Source of the DNA: JAFGCL01 sp964492335
Lineage (GTDB): Bacteria; Chloroflexota; Dehalococcoidia; UBA2247; RBG-13-53-26
Assembly: GCA_964492335.1 (NCBI GenBank)
Contig: CAZBJX010000007.1
Coordinates: 1 to 64,000 of the forward strand
Direction: 5' to 3'
Length of the DNA stretch: 64,000 bases
In this document: positions 32,981-41,836 of the stretch, piece by piece
Layout of the letters: each line of letters opens with the position of its first letter
Numbering within the stretch: position 1 is the first letter of the stretch
Made by a program: the position numbers and the translations under genes
The notes under the pieces: generated by a model
What the model saw: the letters and a program-made list of their open reading frames with translations, nothing else
Databases searched by the model: none
Told to the model about the DNA's origin: nothing

Positions 32981-34138
32981 ATGAGGAAATGGGTCTACTT
33001 GCTGCTGGTAGCGCTGATACTGGCGGCGGCCATACCCCTGGCGGGATGCGGCGGCGAGAAGGAAACTTACAGGGTAGGGGCCATCTTCGCCAAGACGGGC
33101 GTCAACTCCTCCCTCGGCACCCCGGAGTGGGAGACGGTGGAGATGATGGTCGCAAAGATCAATGACGCCGGCGGCATCGACGGCCGCAAGCTGGAGGTCG
33201 TTATGTACGACACCAAGAGCGACACCGACGAGTGCGTCATCCTCACCAACAGGCTGGTTGAGCAGGACCAGGTGCTGGCCATCATCGGGCCCAGCTCCAC
33301 GGGCGAAAGCCTGGCCATCAAGCAGATCGTGGACACAGCCGGGGTGCCGCTGATTTCCTGCGCGGCCGGGGCTAGCATCGTCACTGATGCACCGAACAAG
33401 TGGGTATTCAAGACCCCGCAGTCAGATGTGCTGGCGACCAGGGAGATGTACAAGTACTGCCAGAGCAAGGGGTGGACCCGGATAGCCATCATGTGCGACA
33501 GCGGAGGCTATGGCAAGGGAGGCAAGACCTCTCTGGAGTCAGAGGCCGCTGCCCATGGGATCACCATAATCGCCAGCGAGGATTTCGACCCCAAGGGCAC
33601 CGATTTCACGGCTCAGCTGACCAACATCAAGAACACGGGCGCCCAGGCCTTCGTCTGCTGGACTACCAGCCAGGGGGCCGCCATCGTGGCCAAGAATCGG
33701 GCCGACATCAACATGACCATGCCGCTTGTCTGCAGCCACGGCGTGGCCAACACCACCTTCATCAGCAACTCCGGCGCCGCAGCCAACGGCGTGGTCTTCC
33801 CCGCCGGAAAGCTGCTGGTGGCGGAGCAACTGGACGACTCTGACCCCCAGAAGGACGTTCTGCTCACCTACAAGACGGGCTTCGAGGCCAAGTACCCAGG
33901 CCAGACGGCGGATACCTTCGGTGGTCACGCCTATGACGCTCTGAACATGGTCATCGAGGCCATGGATAAGCACGAAGCGGACAGGGACAAGATCAGGGAC
34001 TACATCGAGAACAACATCACCAACTGGGCCGGCACCGGCGGGATCTTCAACATGTCCCCCACCGACCACATGGGCCTGACCGAGGGATGCTTCATCATGG
34101 TCGAGGTTGTCAACGGAGAGTGGACCTGGCTCAAGTAG
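32981..34138 (+). CDS. livK: branched-chain/aromatic amino acid ABC transporter substrate-binding lipoprotein
   Basis: A 385-residue periplasmic-binding-type lipoprotein. The signal ends in the lipobox IPLAGC (C23). The mature type I fold opens with YRVGAIFAKTGVNSSLGTPEW and has NDAGGIDGRKLEVVMYDTKS, AIIGPSSTGESLA and ADTFGGHAYDALNMVIEAM, all typical of LivK/LivJ-family proteins. ATG at 32981 is preceded by AAAAGGAGGG; the longer frame from 32942 has no such site. It probably captures hydrophobic or aromatic amino acids, given the downstream iorAB and paaK genes. A strong hairpin after the gene separates it from the permease genes. Confidence 0.93.
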   Translation: MRKWVYLLLVALILAAAIPLAGCGGEKETYRVGAIFAKTGVNSSLGTPEWETVEMMVAKINDAGGIDGRKLEVVMYDTKSDTDECVILTNRLVEQDQVLAIIGPSSTGESLAIKQIVDTAGVPLISCAAGASIVTDAPNKWVFKTPQSDVLATREMYKYCQSKGWTRIAIMCDSGGYGKGGKTSLESEAAAHGITIIASEDFDPKGTDFTAQLTNIKNTGAQAFVCWTTSQGAAIVAKNRADINMTMPLVCSHGVANTTFISNSGAAANGVVFPAGKLLVAEQLDDSDPQKDVLLTYKTGFEAKYPGQTADTFGGHAYDALNMVIEAMDKHEADRDKIRDYIENNITNWAGTGGIFNMSPTDHMGLTEGCFIMVEVVNGEWTWLK

Positions 34139-34176
34139 CCCCCGGGGCCCCGCGGACTGCAATTGCGGATGCTGGA

Positions 34177-34211
34177 CGGAGGGGAAAGGCATGCCTTTCC
34201 CCTCCGTTTCT
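34177..34211 (+). terminator. 30-bp perfect palindrome, attenuating terminator between livK and livH
   Basis: CGGAGGGGAAAGGCATGCCTTTCCCCTCCG (abbreviated here by position, 34177-34206) is a perfect dyad and is followed by TTTCT. It lies 39 bp after the livK stop and 27 bp before livH. Partial termination would give more binding protein than permease. Confidence 0.7.
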
Positions 34212-34232
34212 AGTTGAGGACGGGCTCTCCCC

Positions 34233-35120
34233 ATGGAAGCTGGACAGTTTCTGCAGTATCTGATCACCGGAGTCACCATGGGCAGCATCTACGCCCTGGT
34301 CGGCTTGGGGTTCACCATCATATTCTCTGTCACCGGCATCATCAACTTCGCGCAGGGCGAGTTCGTGATGGTCGGCGGCATGCTCTCCTTCATACTCTTT
34401 GACTCCTTCGGACTGCCCATGGGGCTGACCATCGTGCTGGCCATCCTGGCCGGGATGCTGCTGGGACTTCTACTCTACCTGCTGGGTATTCGCTCCGCCC
34501 GAAAGGCGTCGCCGGTGAGCCTGATCGTCATCACCATCGGGGCGTCCATATTCATTCGAGGAGTGGCGGCCGAGATATGGACCCATAACCCGGTCCGTCC
34601 CCCCTACTTCACCGGCAGCCAGTCCCTTTCCTTCGCCGGAGCCTACATACAGCCCCAGGTCCTCTGGATCATCGGCACTGCGGTGGTGGCCATGATCGTG
34701 GTTCACGCCTTCTTTGCCTATACCACCCTGGGCAAGGCACTGCGGGCCTGCGCCATCAGCCGCCAGGCAGCCGGGCTGGTGGGCATCGACGCCAGGGCCA
34801 TGGCCATGATCGCCTTCGGCCTCGCGGCCGGGCTGGGGGCCATCGGGGGAGTGGTCATGGCCCCGCACACCACCGTTTCCTACGAGTCCGGCGTGATGCT
34901 GGGGCTGAAGGGCTTCGTGGCCGCCGCCATCGGAGGATTCAAGAGCCACACCGCCGCCTTCTTCGGAGGCATCCTGGTCGGCGTTATCGAAGCCCTGACC
35001 GTGGCCATCAACTGGGGGCCCTTCCGGTCACAGTACGCCGACGCCGTCGCCCTCATAGCGCTCCTGGTCATACTGGTGCTCCGCTCCCGCAGCCTGTCCG
35101 CGGAGGAGAGGGCGAGCTGA
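34233..35120 (+). CDS. livH: branched-chain amino acid ABC transporter permease LivH
   Basis: A 295-residue inner membrane permease with about eight hydrophobic segments. GVTMGSIYALVGLGFTIIFS and TGIINFAQGEFVMVGGM are the family N-terminal signature. AISRQAAGLVGIDARAMAMIAFG is the cytoplasmic coupling loop contacting the ATPase. It is followed after 1 bp by livM. The ribosome binding site is poor (GAGGA about 13 nt upstream). Confidence 0.94.
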   Translation: MEAGQFLQYLITGVTMGSIYALVGLGFTIIFSVTGIINFAQGEFVMVGGMLSFILFDSFGLPMGLTIVLAILAGMLLGLLLYLLGIRSARKASPVSLIVITIGASIFIRGVAAEIWTHNPVRPPYFTGSQSLSFAGAYIQPQVLWIIGTAVVAMIVVHAFFAYTTLGKALRACAISRQAAGLVGIDARAMAMIAFGLAAGLGAIGGVVMAPHTTVSYESGVMLGLKGFVAAAIGGFKSHTAAFFGGILVGVIEALTVAINWGPFRSQYADAVALIALLVILVLRSRSLSAEERAS

Positions 35121-35121
35121 T

Positions 35122-36105
35122 ATGAAATCCCTGTTGCGCAACAAGTGGACGCTGCTCGCCTACGCCGCCCTGCTGGGGCTTCTCATCATCGTGCCCCTCA
35201 GCCCGGTCCTGGACAAGTACACCCTGCTGATGACGTTCATCGCCATCAACTCCATGGTCACGGTGGGGCTGTGCCTCCTGATGGGATATACCGGCCAGGT
35301 ATCGCTGGGACAGACGGCCTTCTACGGCATCGGCGCGTATACTTCAGCCATACTCAGCAAGACCTACGGCATCAACCCCTGGCTGGCCATGCTGATGGCG
35401 GCCGCGGCTTCGGGGATCTTCGCCTACCTCATCGGCTTCCCCATCTTCCGCCTGAGGGGCAACTACCTGGCCATGGCCACGCTGGGGCTGGGGCTGGTGG
35501 TCTACACCCTCTTCAGGGAGCTGGGCGGCCTCACCGGAGGGCCCGACGGCATGTCCGGCATCCCCTACCTCTCCATCGGCGGCCTGCACTTCAACACCCC
35601 CCTGACCAAGTACATCCTGGTGTGGCTGTTCTGCCTGCTGATCCTGCTGGTATCGCAGAACATCATCCGGTCACGGACCGGGAGGGCGCTGCGGGCCATT
35701 CACGGCAGCGAGCCGGCCGCCGAGTCGGTGGGCATCGATCTCAGCCGATACAAGGTCAAGATATTCGTCCTCAGTGCGATCTATGCATCGATTGCCGGCA
35801 GCCTGTATGTTCACACCCTGCGCTTCGTGAATCCCACCCCGTTCAGCTTCATGGCCTCGGTGATGATAGTGACCATGGCGGTGGTGGGGGGGCTGGCCAG
35901 CATCTGGGGCGCCCTCTTCGGCACGGCGGTCATCCGGATACTGAGCAACGAAGTGCTCCTGAGATTCGGGAGCCTGGACATCATCGTCTACGGCCTGATC
36001 CTGATGCTGGTGATGATATTCGTGCCCCAGGGCCTGTTCGTCGGGTTGAGGGACACCTGGCAGCGCTGGCGAAAGACGCGGCCCAGGAGAGGGGTGGCCA
36101 CTTGA
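35122..36105 (+). CDS. livM: branched-chain amino acid ABC transporter permease LivM
   Basis: A 327-residue permease pairing with LivH. LLMGYTGQVSLGQTAFYGIGAY is the diagnostic N-terminal segment, RLRGNYLAMATLGLGLVV follows, and the coupling loop is AIHGSEPAAESVGIDLSRYK. The C-terminus ends with FVPQGLFVG. GGAGGAGAGGG near the end of livH serves as ribosome binding site. Its stop overlaps the TTG start of livG. Confidence 0.94.
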   Translation: MKSLLRNKWTLLAYAALLGLLIIVPLSPVLDKYTLLMTFIAINSMVTVGLCLLMGYTGQVSLGQTAFYGIGAYTSAILSKTYGINPWLAMLMAAAASGIFAYLIGFPIFRLRGNYLAMATLGLGLVVYTLFRELGGLTGGPDGMSGIPYLSIGGLHFNTPLTKYILVWLFCLLILLVSQNIIRSRTGRALRAIHGSEPAAESVGIDLSRYKVKIFVLSAIYASIAGSLYVHTLRFVNPTPFSFMASVMIVTMAVVGGLASIWGALFGTAVIRILSNEVLLRFGSLDIIVYGLILMLVMIFVPQGLFVGLRDTWQRWRKTRPRRGVAT

Positions 36106-36874
36106 GCCAGCCGATCCTGGAGGTCAAGGGACTGAGGAAGGCCTTCGGCGGCCTGACCGCCGTCGACGGCGTCGACCTGTCTGTCGAAGCCGGCCAGATC
36201 ACCTCCATCATCGGCCCCAACGGCGCCGGGAAGACCACGCTCTTCAATCTCATTGCCGGGGTCCACCTGCCCACCAGCGGGCAGGTCCTGTTTGAAGGCC
36301 GGCCCCTGGACAAGACGCCTCCGCACCGGCGGGCGGCCCTGGGGATTGCCCGCACCTTCCAGAACGTGCTGCTCTTCGACAACATGACCGCCCTGGAGAA
36401 CGTCATGGCCGGGCAGCACGTCCGCAGCCGCCGCGGCTTCTTCGACGCCGCCCTGCGCCTGCCCGGGGCCCGCCGCGAGGAGGAGACCATAACCCTGAAC
36501 GCCAGGCGCTACCTCAACCTGGTGGGGCTGGGCCTGTATGGCGAACGGAACCCGCTGAGCCTGCCGCTGGGCCAGCAGAAGCTGCTGACCGTAGCCCGGG
36601 CCCTGGCCACCCAGCCCAGGCTGCTGCTGCTGGACGAGCCGGGCGCGGGGCTGAACGCCCTGGAGAAGCAGAGCCTCAGCGAGCTCATGAGGCGCATCCG
36701 GGACATGGCCATCACCATCATCCTGGTGGAGCACGACATGGACCTGGTCATGGGCATCGCCGAGTGGGTCGTCGTCCTGGACAGCGGGCAGAAGATAGCC
36801 GAGGGCACCGCCTCGCAGGTACAGAAGGACAAGAAGGTGATCGCCGCCTACCTGGGTGAGGAAGAGGCCGGCTG

Positions 36875-36875
<1 letters not shown>
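36102..36875 (+). CDS. livG: branched-chain amino acid ABC transporter ATPase LivG
   Basis: A 257-residue ATPase. Walker A is IIGPNGAGKTTLFNLIAG, the LivG-specific RTFQNVLLFDNMTALENV follows, and Walker B with catalytic Glu is LLLLDEPGAGL. The signature loop reads LPLGQQKLLTVARAL in place of LSxGQ, a change often seen in LivG. The H-loop is ILVEHDMDLVM. TTG at 36102 overlaps the livM stop (TTGA). Its stop overlaps the livF start (TGATG). Confidence 0.93.
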
Positions 36876-37633
<758 letters not shown>

Positions 37634-37643
37634 GCCAGGGACT

Positions 37644-39464
37644 ATGAAGAAGCTGCTGTCCGGAAACGAGGCCATGGCGCTGGGGGCCGTTCACGGCGGC
37701 CTGGCCGTGGCCGCCGCCTACCCGGGGACGCCCAGCACCGAGATACTGGAGAGCCTCTCCACCATGGAGGGCATCTACGTGGAGTGGTCCACCAACGAGA
37801 AGGTGGCCATGGAGGTGGCCCTGGGTGCCTCCTACGGGGGAGTGCGGGCCCTGGCCATCATGAAGCACGTGGGCCTGAACGTGGCCGCCGACCCCTTCTT
37901 CGCCGCCTCGCAGACCGGGGTGCGGGGTGGCCTGGTGGTGATATCCTGCGACGACCCCGGCATGCACAGCTCCCAGAACGAGCAGGACAACCGGCACTAC
38001 GCCCGGTTCGCCAAGGTCCCCATGCTGGAGCCCGGCAACAGCCAGGAGGCCTACGGACTGATGGGGCCCGCCTTCCGCATCAGTGAGGAGTTCGACACGC
38101 CGGTCATGTTCCGCAGCACCACCCGCATCTCCCACTGCAAATCGGTGGTCGATGTCCCGGAGTCGCCGGATATCGACCGGAAGCGGCCCCGGTTCATCCG
38201 GGACCCACACAAGTTCGTGATGGTCCCCTCCAATGCCCGGCCCCGGCACCCCCTGATGGAGGAGCGTATCCGCAGGCTGTCATCATACGTGGAGACCTTC
38301 CCCGCCAACGAGATGGTCCTTCAGGACCGCAGCCTGGGCATAATCTCCAGCGGCGCCGCCTACCAGCACGCCCGCGAGGTGTTCAGGGAGGCCAGCTTCC
38401 TGAAGCTGGTCACCTCCTACCCGCTGCCCCAGGCCCTCATCCGCCGCTTCGCCTCGGAGGTCAGCAGGGTCCTGGTGGTGGAGGAACTGGACCCCTTCAT
38501 AGAGGATGCCCTGAAGGCCATGGGGATCAGCGTCATCGGCAAGGAGGTAGTCCCCATCACCGGCGAGCTCAACCCGGAGATACTCGAGGAGAGGGCGGCC
38601 ATGGCAGGCCTCATCCCCGGGCCGGCCTCCGTGCACGCCGTGACCGGCCCCCTCCGGGAGTTGCCCCTGCGGCCCCCGCTGCTCTGCCCGGGCTGCCCCC
38701 ATGCGGCCACCTCATATGCGCTGAAGCGGCTGGGGTTCTATCACCAACAGCCCGAGGAGGAGTCCGCCTCCGGCAGGAAGGCCCTGGCCCGGAGGCGCGA
38801 GGGGCTGATAGCCGCCAGCGACATCGGCTGCTACACCCTGGCCGTCTACCCGCCCCTGCTGGCCCTGGACACCTGCGCCTGCATGGGGGCCAGCATAGGG
38901 CAGGCCCATGGCCTGGAGAAGGCCGGAGTGACCAACCGGACCGTCAGCGTCATAGGCGATTCCACCTTCCTCCATTCGGGCATCACCAGCCTGGTGAACG
39001 CCGTCTACAACCAGGGCCGGGGGACCACCATCATCCTGGACAACGGCACCACGGCCATGACCGGCCACCAGGGGCACCCGGGCACCGGCACGTCGGCCAG
39101 GGGAGAGGCGGCGCCCCGGGTGGTTATCGAAGACCTGGTGCGGGGCATCGGCGTCCGGGACGTCAGCGTCGTCGACGCCTTCGACCTGGCCCTGATCGAG
39201 GGCTCCATCAGCAGGTGCGTCGAGGCGGAAGAGCCTTCGGTGGTCATCGTCCGGGGAGACTGCCCCCTCCACGTCCGGGGGAAGGGGAAGCCCATGACCG
39301 TGGACCTGGCCGCCTGCGACCAGTGCTTCAACTGCCTGCGGGTGGGATGCCAGGCCATAACCCGGGAAGGCAACGAGGTCCGCATCGACCCCGGCCTGTG
39401 CGTGGGTGACCGGTGCGGCGTGTGCGCGCAGGTCTGCCACCGGAAAGCGATACGGGCCCAATGA
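37644..39464 (+). CDS. iorA: indolepyruvate:ferredoxin oxidoreductase, alpha subunit
   Basis: A 606-residue thiamine-diphosphate enzyme oxidising aryl-2-oxoacids to aryl-acetyl-CoA with ferredoxin. KKLLSGNEAMALGAVHGGLA and AAYPGTPSTEILE are the family opening. The ThDP site includes ASDIGCYTLAVYPPLLALDT and GDSTFLHSGI with DNGTTAMTGHQ. The C-terminus carries a two-cluster ferredoxin domain (CDQCFNCLRVGC and CVGDRCGVCAQVCH). The start ATG at 37644 follows livF by 10 bp. Substrates are likely the transamination products of Phe, Tyr or Trp. The stop overlaps the iorB start by 4 nt (ATGA). Confidence 0.95.
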   Translation: MKKLLSGNEAMALGAVHGGLAVAAAYPGTPSTEILESLSTMEGIYVEWSTNEKVAMEVALGASYGGVRALAIMKHVGLNVAADPFFAASQTGVRGGLVVISCDDPGMHSSQNEQDNRHYARFAKVPMLEPGNSQEAYGLMGPAFRISEEFDTPVMFRSTTRISHCKSVVDVPESPDIDRKRPRFIRDPHKFVMVPSNARPRHPLMEERIRRLSSYVETFPANEMVLQDRSLGIISSGAAYQHAREVFREASFLKLVTSYPLPQALIRRFASEVSRVLVVEELDPFIEDALKAMGISVIGKEVVPITGELNPEILEERAAMAGLIPGPASVHAVTGPLRELPLRPPLLCPGCPHAATSYALKRLGFYHQQPEEESASGRKALARRREGLIAASDIGCYTLAVYPPLLALDTCACMGASIGQAHGLEKAGVTNRTVSVIGDSTFLHSGITSLVNAVYNQGRGTTIILDNGTTAMTGHQGHPGTGTSARGEAAPRVVIEDLVRGIGVRDVSVVDAFDLALIEGSISRCVEAEEPSVVIVRGDCPLHVRGKGKPMTVDLAACDQCFNCLRVGCQAITREGNEVRIDPGLCVGDRCGVCAQVCHRKAIRAQ

Positions 39465-40063
39465 CGAAGACCGATATCCTCATGACAGGCGTGGGCGGCC
39501 AGGGCGTGATCCTGGCCAGCGATGCGCTGGCGGAGATAGCCATGAAGGCCGGCCATGACGTCAAGAAGTCCGACTCCCTGGGCATGTCCCAGAGGGGCGG
39601 AAGCGTCGTCAGCCACCTGAGGCTGGCCCGCCGGGTATTCTCCCCCATGATCCGGAAGGGAGAGGCGGACATCCTGCTGGCCTTCGAGAGGCTGGAGGGC
39701 GCCCGCTGGGCGGACTACCTCCACGAAGGCAGCATCGCCATCATCAACGACCTGGCCATTCCGCCGCTGTCGGTGGTGGGCGGCGCGTCGGCCTACCCCG
39801 GCACGGCCGAGGTGGAGGAGATCATCCGCCGGCGCACCCGGAGGCTGTACATCCTGCCGGGCACCGGGATCGCCCGGGAGATGGGCAACCCGCAGGTGCT
39901 CAACGTCCTGCTGGTGGGTTTCCTGTCGGTGTTCCTGGACATCGACGAGCCCGGCTACATCGAGGACCTCTCGCGGCGGGTGCCGCAGAAGGTCCTCCAG
40001 CTGAATCTCGCGGCCTTCGCCAGGGGCCGGGCGGAGGCCCTGGCCAGGACGCAGGGCAACTAA
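39461..40063 (+). CDS. iorB: indolepyruvate:ferredoxin oxidoreductase, beta subunit
   Basis: A 200-residue gamma-type 2-oxoacid oxidoreductase subunit. DILMTGVGGQGVILASDALAE is the diagnostic N-terminal motif, and KKSDSLGMSQRGGSVVSHLR follows. It forms the catalytic heterodimer with IorA. Translationally coupled to iorA; paaK follows 23 bp later. Confidence 0.94.
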   Translation: MTKTDILMTGVGGQGVILASDALAEIAMKAGHDVKKSDSLGMSQRGGSVVSHLRLARRVFSPMIRKGEADILLAFERLEGARWADYLHEGSIAIINDLAIPPLSVVGGASAYPGTAEVEEIIRRRTRRLYILPGTGIAREMGNPQVLNVLLVGFLSVFLDIDEPGYIEDLSRRVPQKVLQLNLAAFARGRAEALARTQGN

Positions 40064-40086
40064 CGCTGATCTAGGAGGCTAGCCTG

Positions 40087-41394
40087 ATGATCTGGAGTCC
40101 GAAGTTCGAGACCATGCCCCGGCCGGAGATGGAGAAGCTGCAACTGGAGCGGCTCAAGGCCCTCGTGGCGCGGGTCTACGAGAAGGTGCCGTTCTACCGG
40201 CAGGCCCTCCAGCAGAGGGGCATGACGCCCGACAGCATCAAGTCCCTGGCCGACCTGCGCCGGCTGCCCTTCACCACCAAGCAGGACTTCCGGGACAACT
40301 ACCCCCTGGGCCTGCTGGCCGTCCCCATGGAGCAGATCTGCCGGGTCCACGCCTCCAGCGGCACCACCGGGAAGCCGGTGGTCGCCCCCTACACGGCCAA
40401 CGACCTGCGCATGTGGACCGAGGTCATGGCCCGGACTCTCAGCTGCGCCGGGGTCACCAGGGACGACGTCATGCAGAACTCCTACGGCTACGGGCTCTTC
40501 ACCGGCGGGCTCGGCTTCCACTATGGCGGCGAGAGGGTGGGGGCCACCGTGATCCCCACCTCCACCGGCAACACCAAGAGGCAGCTCATGCTGATACAGG
40601 ACATCGGCACCACCGTCCTCACCTGCACCCCGTCCTACACCCTCATCCTGGCGGAGGGCGCCAGGGACATCGGGCTGGACCTGAGGACAACCAGGCTCCG
40701 GCTGGCCGTCTGCGGCGCTGAGCCCTGGTCCGAGCAGATGAGGGCGGACATCGAGGCCCGGCTGCCCATCAAGGCCATGGACATCTACGGCCTGACCGAG
40801 GTAGTGGGGCCCGGCGTGTCCGTCGAGTGCGAGCAGCAGTGCGGCCTGCACATCTTCGAGGACAACTTTCTGCCGGAGATCGTCCATCCCCAGACGGACG
40901 AGCCACTGCCCTTCGGCCAGAGAGGTGAGCTGGTCCTGACCACCCTCACCAAGGAGGGCCAGCCGGTTATCCGCTTCCGCACCAAGGACATCTCCACTCT
41001 CCACGCCGAGCCCTGCAAGTGCGGGCGCACTCTGGTGCGCATGGAGAAGGTGACCGGCAGGACCGACGACATGCTCAAGATACGCGGCGTCAACGTCTTC
41101 CCCTCCCAGATCGAGAGCGTCCTTCTGCAGGTAGAGGGGGTGGAGCCCCAGTACCTCATCATCGTCGATCGGGCGCGCAACCTGGACGACCTGGAGGTCT
41201 GGGTGGAGGTGTCGGAGAACGTCTTCTCCGATGAGATGAAGAAGATGGAGGCCCTGAAGAAGAAGGTCACCGACGAGCTGGAGAGCACGCTGGGCATCGG
41301 GGTCAAGGTGAAGCTGGTGGAGCCGAAATCCATCGCCCGCACGGAGGGCAAGGCCACCCGGGTGGTGGACCGGCGCGAGATGGGACTGAAGTAG
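40087..41394 (+). CDS. paaK: phenylacetate-CoA ligase
   Basis: A 435-residue AMP-forming ligase of the PaaK type. WSPKFETMPRPEMEKLQLER opens the protein; the P-loop is HASSGTTGKPVVAPYT; DIYGLTEVVGPGVS and RTDDMLKIRGVNVFPSQIES carry the adenylate-binding and hinge motifs. It activates arylacetates to CoA thioesters. With iorAB upstream it likely handles arylacetates from the same substrates. GGAGG precedes the ATG. An ACT-domain gene follows 14 bp later, the usual partner of such paaK genes in anaerobes. Confidence 0.93.
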   Translation: MIWSPKFETMPRPEMEKLQLERLKALVARVYEKVPFYRQALQQRGMTPDSIKSLADLRRLPFTTKQDFRDNYPLGLLAVPMEQICRVHASSGTTGKPVVAPYTANDLRMWTEVMARTLSCAGVTRDDVMQNSYGYGLFTGGLGFHYGGERVGATVIPTSTGNTKRQLMLIQDIGTTVLTCTPSYTLILAEGARDIGLDLRTTRLRLAVCGAEPWSEQMRADIEARLPIKAMDIYGLTEVVGPGVSVECEQQCGLHIFEDNFLPEIVHPQTDEPLPFGQRGELVLTTLTKEGQPVIRFRTKDISTLHAEPCKCGRTLVRMEKVTGRTDDMLKIRGVNVFPSQIESVLLQVEGVEPQYLIIVDRARNLDDLEVWVEVSENVFSDEMKKMEALKKKVTDELESTLGIGVKVKLVEPKSIARTEGKATRVVDRREMGLK

Positions 41395-41408
41395 CGAGGA
41401 GGTCGAAG

Positions 41409-41801
41409 ATGAAGATCAAGCAGGTGTCCTGCTTCATAGAGAACCAGCCGGGCCGGCTCGAGTCCGCGCTGGAGGCCCTCAAGACCGCGCAGGTCAACAT
41501 CAGGGCCCTCTGCGTGGCCGAGACCTCTGAGTTCGGCATAATGCGCATGGTGCTCTCGGACAGCGCCAGAGGCGCGGAGGCCCTGCGCAAGGCCGACTTC
41601 ACTGTCAAGGAGACGGTCGTTCTGCAGAAGGAGATGCCCGACCAGCCCGGTGGGCTCCTGGACACGGTGGCCCGGCCACTGGCCAGGGCGGGCATCAACC
41701 TGGAGTACTTCTACGCCTTCATCGACCCCACGCCGGGGACGGCCAGCATAGTGCTGAAGGTGAGCGACCCGGACAGGGCCGAGAAGGCCATGGGCCAGTA
41801 G
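41409..41801 (+). CDS. tandem ACT-domain protein
   Basis: A 130-residue protein made of two ACT-like modules. The first opens IKQVSCFIENQPGRLESALEA and the second opens EKTVVLQKEMPDQPGGLLDT (key residues KETVVLQKEMPDQPGG), with the typical PGxL turn in each. ACT domains bind amino acids. In ior-paaK clusters this gene is a common partner and probably senses aromatic amino acids or regulates the ligase. A GAGGAGG site precedes the ATG. Confidence 0.88.
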   Translation: MKIKQVSCFIENQPGRLESALEALKTAQVNIRALCVAETSEFGIMRMVLSDSARGAEALRKADFTVKETVVLQKEMPDQPGGLLDTVARPLARAGINLEYFYAFIDPTPGTASIVLKVSDPDRAEKAMGQ

Positions 41802-41836
41802 CGGCCGGCCCTGCATGCCCCATCGCTCGAGGTGGG

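Noticed and set aside
35145..36101. Apparent fusion of an upstream domain to LivG
   Set aside because: The upstream part is the shifted frame of livM; LivG homology begins exactly at the TTG overlapping the livM stop.
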